Below the pieces are notes generated by a model. That model was not told the origin of the DNA. It made no database searches and saw nothing but the letters and a program-made list of their open reading frames with translations. A stretch of 64,000 nucleotides of DNA. Origin: Siphlonurus alternatus (lineage: Eukaryota; Arthropoda; Insecta; Ephemeroptera; Siphlonuridae). Made by a program: the position numbers and the translations under genes. The DNA lies in assembly GCA_949825025.1 (NCBI GenBank), contig OX463781.1:29736011-29800010 (forward strand), read 5' to 3'. Every line of letters begins with the position of its first letter. Positions within the stretch are counted from its first letter, which is position 1. Below, piece by piece: positions 1 to 13,000 of the stretch.

Positions 1-710
1 AGAATTTATCATATGACATGAAAAGTCGATCAAGTCATCAACCTTAACCGTTGGAAGTTGTGTGTCCATCATTTTTTTTTTTTATGGAACATGCCAGCTA
101 CAATTCAAATTCCTTGAAATATTCCAATATAATACAACCTCGATCCTTTTCCTGATTAGAATCCGTCTCTTTAAACATTCATACTCTTTTTAATTTTAAA
201 TTCAAATCATTTGTCCTGTTTCTCCTATTTATTTGTTTATCAATACTCCAGAAACGTCCTTCTTCCTCAAAAGTGTATTTCATCAGTTTTCAAAATTAGG
301 CTCTACTTCAAACGTCTTATCAACATAATTTGGGTGGGAAAGTGGGTGGGTCAACTTTGAAGAAGAAGAAAAGAAGAAGCAAGATCAAGAAAAGAAGAGT
401 TCAAGATTCTACTGAAGGGGTGGGGGGGTTGGATCAACATATCTCGGTAGACAGACATCTGAGGATAGGTTAGGCAGGTGATAGTTATGAACGGCGTGGA
501 TCGACGCTCTGCGTTCTCACGTCGGTGCCGAGGGGCCAAGGTCATGAAGGGCTGCACGTGGCGAGCAGGAGACATGAAGACTGGTTCATAGGTAGCTACC
601 ACAACAATGCTGGGCAGTACCGGAACAATGTCGTCTCCTACGTCAGGACCTTGGTGTGCAGGTGAAGGTATGAGAGTTGTGTGTGTGACTTTTGGTTCTG
701 CTCGCTTTAG
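1..710 (+). other. UAP56 intron sequence with a GC-richer island
   Basis: No UAP56 exon is visible upstream of 711, although the exon encoding the end of RecA domain 1 must precede it. Most of the stretch is AT-rich. Positions 480-690 are clearly richer in GC and hold donor-like sites (CAG/GTGAAG near 660), but I found no homology to the helicase. The long reverse-strand frame across it resembles no known protein. Confidence 0.5.
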
Positions 711-2354
<1,644 letters not shown>

Positions 2355-2600
2355 GCGTAGACACTGGCCGGGCAGGCAGCTCAGCATTCCTGTCGTCTCC
2401 AGGCTGCCATCCCATCTGCTTACTTGCGCTTAGAATAAGCAACACATCGGTGCAGCCAGCCGAAACCATCCTAATTTTATGCAGAAACCTGATGGCTAAA
2501 GATTTTTAACTCATTTGTCATCTTTGTTTTAGATTGCAAAGAATTTAATTTTTACGTGGCTTATTATAATGAATAAAATTGTGTGAATGTAATTTTATAC
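2355..2600 (+). terminator. UAP56 3' UTR and poly(A) signal
   Basis: A short 3' UTR follows the TGA. AATAAA at 2572-2577 is the first canonical poly(A) signal, followed by a T/GT-rich stretch, so cleavage is expected near 2595. Confidence 0.7.
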
Positions 2601-2958
2601 ACTCAAGTTATTTTTCTTTTTTAGCATCTGATATTTATGTGATGTTTCATCAATGTGACGATTCAAATATATTCATTGTGACAAAAAAAAATCTTGTGAA
2701 ATATATATATGAAATAACATCTCTAAAATATTTGTTTTTATTTAATCAGAAATTGAGCTGGTAGTAATTATTGATTATTTGGCTCTTCATTTTAATCCCA
2801 CAATTAAATTTAAAGATTTGTCATGATTGATTGATTGCATTCTTCATATTGGTATACTAAGCAGCTGGAGCAATTCTTTGCTTCAATTAATTTATAGTTT
2901 CAATATTACTCACTGCGAGCAGAGAACACGAATTTATTTCAATTTTCTCTATCCCATT

Positions 2959-3025
2959 GTCAATTAGGTATGATAAGGATGTCGTGAAGTTTGTCAATTA
3001 GGTATGATAAGGATGTCGTGAAGTG
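2959..3025. repeat. 33-34 bp tandem duplication
   Basis: The unit beginning TGTCAATTAGGTATGATAAG occurs twice in direct, essentially identical repeat downstream of UAP56. The surrounding 2600-3306 is AT-rich intergenic sequence with nothing else recognisable. Confidence 0.9.
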
Positions 3026-3306
3026 ACTAGTTGTTTTAGAATCTTCTATAATAGTATTCTTCAAAGAAGATATATACAGTGAAAGTTAAAAATACATGTA
3101 TATTATGTATATCGCCACGGACTAATTGCTAAAAAGTACATATTTATGTTTTGCATTAGTTCTAGACATTAATTAGTACATACCAGAGATCATAAGACTA
3201 AAATACGAGACATTTGTGGTATATCATGGTATATGCAATGCACAGAGACCCTCTCAACTCTGCAATGCATCGTTTCCAGAGAAGAAAGTCATAATAAATA
3301 GCAATT

Positions 3307-3628
3307 AAGGGTAAGGTAACGCCACCAATGTTAAAAAAAATCCCTCTCACAAAAATTCTGAAAAAAATTTAAAATGTTCTCCTCTACACCCCCTATCAGT
3401 AGCTAAAATATCAGGTATACAAATACGATCTAGTTTTTGAGTTATGAATTTTTAAAGTTGACCAATTTAACATGGGAGTTTCATTTCTCCATGTTAAAGT
3501 AGTCAACTTTAAAAATTCATAACTCAAAAACTAGATCGTATTTGTATACCTGATATTTTAGCTACTGATAGGGGGTGTAGAGGAGAACATTTTAAATTTT
3601 TTTCAGAATTTTTGTGAGAGGGATTTTA
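3307..3628. mobile_element. Family A inverted-repeat element, right end truncated
   Basis: A fold-back element. The left arm starts GGGTAAGGTAACGCCACC after TTAA, and the arms are complementary around a centre near 3480. The right arm stops about 30 bp early (after GAGAGGGATTTT), so the right terminus and its TTAA are lost. It lies between UAP56 and FKBP39. Confidence 0.85.
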
Positions 3629-3859
3629 AGGACTAGAATCTTACGGGCCTCGGCAAGTTGCAGAACATTTAAAAGTAGCGCTGCTGCTATAGCAAAATGA
3701 GTCAAGTATATTCTAATAAAAATATATTTAATTTTCAGTGTCATACTATGATATATGTTGAATATTGTAGATAAACATGAAGTTAAAATTGAAAACAATT
3801 TTTTTTTTTCTCGGAATAAATAGCGTTATTTTAAATTAAAATATCAATTTTCTTTTTTG

Positions 3860-4049
3860 ACTTCCCCTTCCCCCTCACGAACTTCCTCCCACTTCCTCCG
3901 CATGTTTGATTTTGCGACGCTCAAGGAGATCTGTCGAGTCGAAACGTGGTGTAAAAATTATATTTAGGTCTGCAGCTCAGGTTCTTTTATAACTTTAAAG
4001 TAAACTGCATCTTCATTTCATTCCGATTTAGTAATATTAATCTCCAGTC
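3860..4049 (+). promoter_or_regulatory. Probable promoter and 5' UTR of the FKBP39 gene
   Basis: A pyrimidine-rich stretch with repeated CTTCC (ETS-like) motifs near 3862-3900, then mixed-composition DNA leading into the short first coding exon at 4050. No TATA box is obvious. The start site is inferred from position only. Confidence 0.35.
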
Positions 4050-7000
4050 ATGTTTTGGGGTGAGTGAAAAATCTAAGTTTATTGCTGACATGATACGATC
4101 ATGATCATGTTATGGCGGGCTTGTGATAGAGGCAGCGTGGTCGGCGTGGTCTCATGGTGACCGGCATTCTGAAAAAATGCGTTGTTTCGATCCATGCCGT
4201 TTCTTCAAATGAAATGAAATGAAATAATCTTTATTTAGCTTTCGGTATTCAGTAAAAATATAGTTTATATATTATTTTAATTAAACAATATAAAACTGGT
4301 GGTTCATAAAATTTATGGTGGTTCATAGAATTTTATGCCTACAGTATGTAATATGTAATGTATGTATACAATATTTTTAGGATACAAAAAAACATCTTAA
4401 TAATATTTATATATTTATTTTATAGTTACCAATTATAGCTATGCATTTAAAAATTTTTATTAAGTGAGAGTATGCATATATTGGCAATTATTATGATATA
4501 TGCATATGTCATATCATATAATGTATGCATACAGTATTCATACATGTACATATATTAAAAAAAATTTATTGAACACTTACAGTGTATACATATTATATAT
4601 TAAGGTGCTTTCACATACATATTCGAAAATTGCTACGGAGTTCCGTAGCAATGCCGTAAGCCTTTCACATATTCTTGTTCGTCTGCGGCAGCTGCGGCGG
4701 AAAATCATGTGAATGCCGGAGTTCCGTAGAACGTGCCGCAGAAGATCGCGAGGTGCTACGGTGCGCCGCAGCAAAATCAACACATTTGCTACGGAGTAGC
4801 TTCGGCGTGTTTCCGTAGCGATTTTCGAATATGTGAAAGGACCTTTACATAAACATAAAAAAAAAAAACATAAAAATCTTATATTATATGCATACACACA
4901 AGTCACACAACACAAATTAATAAATAATAACATACACATAATTATAAATAATAGAACATAAAAAATATTAAGGAACACAATTATAATTATTACTTGGAAA
5001 TAATAGTAATAAATTATATTAACCCGTATAAATAATACATTATTAGCTAAATATGCTAAAGAATAATTTCGTTTTGAACAAAACGGCATGATATGTTTCA
5101 CATTGTTGGCTACAAAATTTACAAACACAGTTGTCAATTTACAAACACAGTTGTCATCATACATGTATATAGAGACCCTACAGATACATGTATGCATGTG
5201 CATACAGCATAGCCCTTTTATGTATGCATGCTGTGCATGATATGATAATTATGCATAATAACAATTAATATATGCATACCTCATCCTTCCTTGCACTTAG
5301 AGGTATATGTTTGGCTTCGGTTCGGTTTGTTTCTGAAAAGTTCTGGGTCTAATCAAATGTATTTTGGCAACATACAAAGCAACTCTTCGCAGAGCGCACG
5401 ACTTGCACTTTGGAAATGGATCGCTTCCTACGGAATTGGAGGGATCCAATATTTATCAATGCTTCCGAGTTGATGCGAAGAGAAGTGAGAATTACGATGG
5501 CCACTGTGAATCGACATACTGTATATAATTCGGGAGATTAAATTTCCGTTATGCACACGATAAAGTCACAACCCTTTAATACGAATGCTTAATTTTTGCA
5601 AACAGGACAGATGCAAACAGAGTAGATCCAAACAGACGGGATAAAAAGTGATCTGCCTCTGTGAACGAGGCATATTACAGAATAAGCCTGTGCAGTCCAT
5701 GCTTGCGCTTAAAATTTATATGCTGTATCATCAGTACAGTATCATACAGCACACCCAAGGTTGGCTTTATACAGGTTAGGCCACGTGCGTATTCCGTGCG
5801 TCATTTTTCCACTATTTCCAGGACCCATTGCACCGCGAAAATTCAAAAATAGCATTGCATCATGGGCGCATTCAAAGTTTCGCGGCACGATGGGTCCTGG
5901 AATACTTGAATCTGATTGGCTAAGCCCGTTAACATTGGTCAAATCGGAGGCTTAACCTGTATAAAGCCAACCTTGAGCACACCATGTGCGGATCCAGAAA
6001 GGGAGGGGGCAAATTTGGGTTATCATTTGGGCAAGAGAAGCATTTTCCCCCACTCCATTTTCTTATTTTTCTTAGCCTTTGAGGCGCAGATCCAGAACCA
6101 AATATCTGAGGGGGCTGTCTTCATAAGACCAATGTTAAAACTTAAAACAACAACAACAAATTGGAGTTTGGGGAAATGACCACGTTAAATTCAAAATTTG
6201 GAGAATCAAGATGGCATGCTAAGTGTGAGCATCGTCGACATGACTCTCCGCTTAAATTGTCTGTTCTATCCTGGTAACTATCCCTATCCTATTCTATATA
6301 TTAATTGTCTTGATTTCTATCCCTCTATCCCCAGTCAATTTGATTCATAAATCATCATTTCCTCACCGCATCCACATAATCCTACTTTGACCCTGCTCTT
6401 CGGTCAGCCCACAGGAGTCGACACGTTGAGAATCTTTCAAATTCCTGTCATTCCTTGCATGTTGTCGCCTGCATCATCAACTTACATTACCCCACACCAC
6501 ATCATCAATCCAATGTCCTAAAATTCAACCAATTCCTTGTGTGGTTTTGTTTTTTCCAGGGTAACATGTGGTGGGCATAGGCACCACTTTCATCATCACC
6601 TTACATCCCACATTCCATAATCATCCTATCCATTGTTCATCCATTATCCTTTGCTAGACCCTACCAAAAAACAGTTCAACTATACAATGGAATCAAGTTA
6701 CTCATTACGTGGAATTATAGCCGTCAGGCTCGTTTCCAACAATGTAAAGAAGAAGAAGTAAATTCAAAATTTTGGAAGGCGTAATAATAATAATAATAAT
6801 TTATGTATTATGCATGCATATCAGATATAACAAATAAAATTCTGTTTCCAGGTCTTACATTAGAATCCGGCAAGCGGTATGCCCAGCAAGTTGAAACCTC
6901 ATTCCATGTGTCAATGGCTGCATTGGATGTTAGGTCATGCCCTGGTAAGTTTTAGACTGTGCTAGGACTTATCGTAAATGCATGGTTTTAGGAACATAAA

Positions 7001-10000
7001 TAAAACTGAAATGTTTTAATATTGCAGATAGCAACGAATCTGTGTCAGTGATGGTGAGTGTGGACAAGAATGACTTCTTGCTTTGCAACCTTTCGAGACA
7101 GAAACTTCCTCAACAACCAATGGACCATGTCTTCCAGGCTGGAGACCAAATTGCCTTTATGACTAAAGGCAAAGGCGTAGTCCATCTTACAGGTATTATG
7201 AACTGAGATATGTTTTAGCAAATTAATTACTTGATGCACCAAGTAAGCATATTTTTTTTTCTCCATAATCACATGAAAAGTGGCAGTCAGCCAACATGGA
7301 GAGGGGGTATTTCAGGCTCTTTTTTTTTTTCATGCTCAGGGGATCTGCTTTAAGGGTAAGATAACACGAACAATCGATTGTTGTAGTCCCATTTGATTAA
7401 CATGTAAACCTTAGCAACCTCATAATGATTCTGAATTTTTTTTTGAGAGACCGTTCTTGGCACCAAAAAAATATGGAAAAATTTTCAAAACAATCGGACG
7501 ATCCAATTTTTTTAAATTAATTTGTTAGTTTAGGTCTCCATGGGAAAGCCCTATACTGAAAATTTAAAAAATTCATTTAAAAAAATTTGATCGTCCGATT
7601 GTTTTGAAATTTTTTCCACATTTTTTTGGTGCCAAGAACTGTCTCTCAAAAAAAATTCAGAATTATTATGAGGTTGCTAAGGTTTACATGTTAATCAAAT
7701 GGGACTATCAACAATTGATTGTTCGTGTTATCTTACCCTAAAAAAAAAAAAAAAAAAAGGAAAGGAAAAGGGTTGATTTCAAATTACTTTTGCCCCCCCC
7801 CCCCCCTCCCAACCAAGTATTTGCTGAATTGCCTCTGCATGATTATGAGCTCATTTGGTGGAAATTTTATAGAGATTCCTTCCCCTCCCCTCCCCCCCCC
7901 CCCCCAATAATAATAATAAATAAATAAATATTAATTCTTGTTGTGCTAGGTTATTTGATGCCTGACGATGACTTCCCTGGCTTTGAAGATGGTGAAGAGG
8001 AGGGAGAAGAGAGTTCAGAAGAAGGTGGGTTTTCAAAACTGTGCTAAAATTTTACACTTTATTTTCTGAATACTTAATAAACATGTTTTCATATTGTAGA
8101 GGTTGAAACACCACCACCGAAGTCAAAAGCTAAGGATGAGAAAAAGAGGAAAAGTGAACCCCAAAATGCCAAGCAAGAAGCAAAGAAGGCCAAGATTGAT
8201 TTGGAGCAGTGTAAGTGCATGCATTGAACCATAATTAACATTTACTACTTAAAGGTAAAATTACTATTTAAATATATTTTCCTGTTGAAGTAAAAATGTA
8301 AGAAAATAGAAGTATAAAATATTTGTACAGTTTTAGGATTACAATTATTACAAAGGATAGTTTTAGTGTAACAAAAATAATTTCGTCTCATTTAATTAAA
8401 GCAGATTTTCCAAATTTGCACTACGATTTTTCATGCTACCTCTCGCATATAGTTAAAATATGATGAACTGTTTTGTGTGATGTATCTGGGTGACTGTTGC
8501 AGTGAGTTTTGACGAGGACTCTGATTCTGACGACTCTGATTTTGACGAAGGCGAGGCGAGTCCCCCTGGATCTGAAGAAGAGGAGGAAGAAGGATCAGAC
8601 GAAGCCCAGGGCGGAGACTCTGACGAGTCTGGCGAAGAGGAGGAGGATAACGGAGAGGAATACGAGGGCGAAGATGATGATGACAGCGAAGAAGACAGTA
8701 AGTTGTCTGTGATGATTAACTCTGTGCTTATGAGACCAATAATGTGATGGAACAAGATCAATCAATCAAAGGCTAACTTGTTGTCATCAATTGGTGATTT
8801 CCATTATGTGAAGAGAAAATTAAAATTTGAAGTGTTAATTTTCAGTTTTACAACATAAAAATGTATTGTCCCTTGCTCAGAATAATAAGTTGTCTGCCTA
8901 ACATTTGCTAAATCAGGTAAACTTTAAAATTAAAATTGGTAAAGCAGACCTTATATTGTTTGCATTGCTGCACAAGATCTTGGAAGGCTCATTGTTTCGG
9001 ACGATAAACAATGTCCTGCCAATTTTAGTACTACTGTACTGTATACTATTTTCAGTGTCAGAACTAGGGCGTTATTGCTTGGGAAGATTTTGAAGTTACC
9101 AGCAACAGTTAGTAGTTAGTTTATTGTTCTAGAGTTTTTACTTACAAGATTGAAATGTGCCGTGACATGATTGTATGATTGTAAGCATTTTTGTTTGAGC
9201 ACTTTATTATCAAATTTTCTTCACTGTCCTTACAGCTTTATGGTTTCGCCAACAAGCTTGTACATAAATATTAATATTTTTGCAGGTGATGAAGAAAAGA
9301 CCCCTGCTCCCAAGGCAAAGCAGCAAGCTCAACAGCAAGCCAAGCAACAGCCCAAGCAACAACAGCAGACAAAGCAGCAGCAGCAGCAGGCCAAGCAACA
9401 GAAGAACACTCCTAACAACAAGACACCCGTAGTTGTGAATGTAAGTTGCATTCATTACATTATAGTTAGTCAGTTAATGTTACCGTTGCATTGGAAATGT
9501 TTTAGACCCAAAAATTAAGGACAAAATAACCTTCAACAATGCTGATGATTTTAAAAAAATATACAGTGTTTTTAACAGTAAAATGATAAATGTAATGCTG
9601 CCAGGAAAATTTTCAAGAGTGTTGCGCCATCTACTAAGTCTTTTTGATAAATTTTCAAGTGCAGTTGGGATATTATATCTGGTTTATCTTATAGAGGAGG
9701 AGCAGCAATTTCTTTCATTGCTCACAAATGTAACCAACCATTCAACTACTGGTACTTGTGATTTTTCTAACTGTGAGATTTTGCAGGGAACGCCCACCCA
9801 GCAACAGTCCGGCAAGAAGAACAAGAATGCCAAAGGAGAAACTCCAAAATGTTAGTATACTTTACAGTATATTATTATGTATGAATTTCCTATCTCTTGA
9901 GAAGCTCTATTTTATAATAAAACTGCTAATTGTTTATTTATTTCTTGTTCCTTTGATACTCATTAAACACTGAAGTTGACCTAACTACAATTTTAAGCAC

Positions 10001-13000
10001 TGGCTTAAAGGTGAACTGAAGGGATTGCTTTTTTTCCCCTTTAGGGAACCTTATATTACCTATCCCATCCATCTGCACTAATTTTTTCATGGCAGATACT
10101 TATTGTGCTGCTGTAGGACAATTAGTGGAAAAGTGAAGTTGTGACGTATCAGCGACGGTTGGTTGACTTAAAACTCGCCGCGGTGAAAAAACACACGAGC
10201 GACCGCGGAAACTGCCGAGGGAGCGGCGATCGCAACCGTCGCTGATACGTCACAACTTCACTTTTTCACTAATTGTCCTACAGCAGCACAATAAGTATCT
10301 GCCATGAAAAAATTAGTGCAGATGGATGGGATAGGTAATATAAGGTTCCCTAAAGGGAAAAAAAAGCAATCCCTTCAATTCACCTTTAAAATAAAAAATG
10401 TAAAAAAAGCTCTCTTGATGATTTTGATTTTCTTAAATTTTAATGATCTTGTGATAATGACGAATTTAATAATTATGCGACAATTTGCTACTTAAAATAT
10501 AATTTTCCACTGAAAATTTGATTGCATTTTCTAATTCTCTCTGGTGTTTTACGGTTTTGGTATTCTAACTTTAGTTTTAAATGTTTCTAAAGTAGCTGCA
10601 TATAATGTTGTGACTTTCTCTGCAGCAATAGGAGTGTTGTGCATTGGAATGGAAATGCAATGACTTAATTGCACTGTAGTTGGGTTGTAATGCATATTAC
10701 AAGAGAAGGTGAAGGAGGATTGCATTTTGGTGGCTCTAGGAGGTTCTCATACCTTCCCACTTAAGAGAGATTGAAAAGAGATTGTGGCCATTGAAACCAG
10801 AGATTACGCTAAAGCACAAGGATTGCTTTTTTTTTTATTGGGGAAGCTTAAGAGGTGTTTAGGTATCTATTTGCTGCATTATTTTCATAAGAGTTAGAAT
10901 GAAGGGCAACTAATTTGAAAAGTAAAGGCAAGGATCGTTTATCTACTGAAACTTGCCACCGCAGCCGGTGATACAACAAGAATCTGGGGAACCTCCTTTT
11001 GTCCCCTTTTTTTCGTATCACCGGCTGCTTGTGCGAGCGGCAAATTTAAGTAGAGCAACGATCCTTGCCTTCACTTTTTAAAGTAATTGTCCTACAGCAA
11101 CTTCTTTAGGAATGGTAAGAAAATATTGTGGCACATGGATACCTATATCAATAACTTTTAAGCGTCCCAAATACAGTAAGTAGACAAAAAAGCATCCACT
11201 TTGGTCATCTAAAAAATCCCACACATGAAAATTATGACAAAATTTAAAATGTTCTCTATATCCCATCAGTAGCTAAAATATCAGGTATACAAATTCGAGC
11301 TAGTTTTTAAGTTTACTAAGTTCCATTTCTCCATGCTAAAATAGTCAACTTTAAAAATTCATAACTAAAAAACTAGCTCGAATTTGTGTATCTGATATTT
11401 TAGCTACTCATAGGGGATGTAGAGGAGAACATTTTATTATTTTTTTCATAATTTTCATGTGTGGAATTTTTTTTAACATTGGGCGTTTTACCTTCCCCTT
11501 AAGGGTAAGGTAACACGAACAATCGATTGTTGATAGTCCCATTTGATTAACATGTAAAACCTTAGCAACCTCATAATAATTCTGAATTTTTTTTGAGAGA
11601 CAGTTCTTAGCACCAAAAAAAATGTGGAAAAAATTTCAAAACAATCGGTCGATCCAATTTTTTTAAATGAATTTTTTAAATTTTCAGTGTAGGGTTTTCC
11701 CATGGAGACCTAAACTAAGAAATTAATTTAAAAAAATTGGATCGACTGATTGTTTTGAAATTTTTTCCATATTTTTTTTGGTGCCAAGAACTGTCTCTCA
11801 AAAAAAAATCAGAATTATTATGAGATTGCTAAGGTTTACATGTTAATCAAATGGGACTACCAACAATCGATTGTTCGTGTTATCTTACCCTTAAGGGTAA
11901 GATAACACGAAACATTGATTGTTGTAGTCCCATTTGATTAACATGTAAACCTTAGCAACCTCATAATAATTCTGATTTTTTTTTTTTTTTTTCTTTTTTT
12001 TTTTTTGAGAGACAGTTCTTAGTACCAAAAAAATGTAGATAAAAATTTCAAAACAATGGGACGATCCAATTTTTTTAAATTAATTTTTTTTTAATTTTCC
12101 GTATAGGGCTTTCCCATGGAGACCTGAACTAAGAAATTAATTTAAAAAAAAATGAATCGTCCGATTGTTCTGAAATTTTTTCTATATTTTTTTGGTGCTA
12201 AGAACTGTTAATTAAATGGGACTACAACAATCGATGCTTCGTGTTATCATACCCTTAAGAAAGGAAACATTTTTTTTTTAGCCTTGTTTATAAATGGTGG
12301 TTAGTAGTTAGAGAATTGCTATCAGTTGCCTCCTGACCATTAAATGCAATTAAAGCATAATAATACACTTGTAACCTCGGAAAATTTCCTCATGCAGCCT
12401 TGTTAGTTACCCTACCCTCTGTTCTCCTAACGAGACATGGTAATTTAAAAGACTGGAAAGGAAAATTTTAATTTAAGCAATTTCATTTTGAATGGCATGT
12501 AGTAAATTTTAGTTCATTTCTTTTAATCATAATCGAATTAATGGAATTTTATTTAGTAAATTGTCTTTTACATTCAATTTGCAGGGTCAGACTTTCGTTA
12601 CTTATAAAAACTTTTGTATTTTGAGCTGATTGATTACACTTAATTAATTGTATACTTTCAAGTACAGCATAATGAATAATTAAAAGTAAAAACTGGATAA
12701 GGATGTGAATACTGTATAATTCCTAGTTAAAGTTTTCATTAAAAAAGCTGAAATATTTGGTAAAACTGTTATCATTTGCACTTCCAGCTGCTGATAAGCA
12801 AGGCCAAAATGCCAAGGGTCAAACGCCCCAGCAAGTAAGCCCCGAGAAGAAAACTCTGGCTGGTGGAGTGATGATTGAAGATTTAAAGGTCGGCAGTGGA
12901 CCTGTGGCAAAGTCTGGCAGGACGGTAAGTTGTACCTCTCTACTCCTGGAAGCTAGCTCGTAGAGCTCCCCTTGTTTTCTAAGAAATAGTTTGAATAAAA

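Noticed and set aside
3592..3798. 68-codon reverse frame beside the truncated family A element
   Set aside because: It starts in AT-rich DNA and ends in a transposon arm; no homology.
8453..8761. Serine/proline-rich reverse frame and a basic plus-strand frame over FKBP39 exon 6
   Set aside because: They are shadows of the acidic GAA/GAG/GAT-rich exon, which fits the family and the splice phases.
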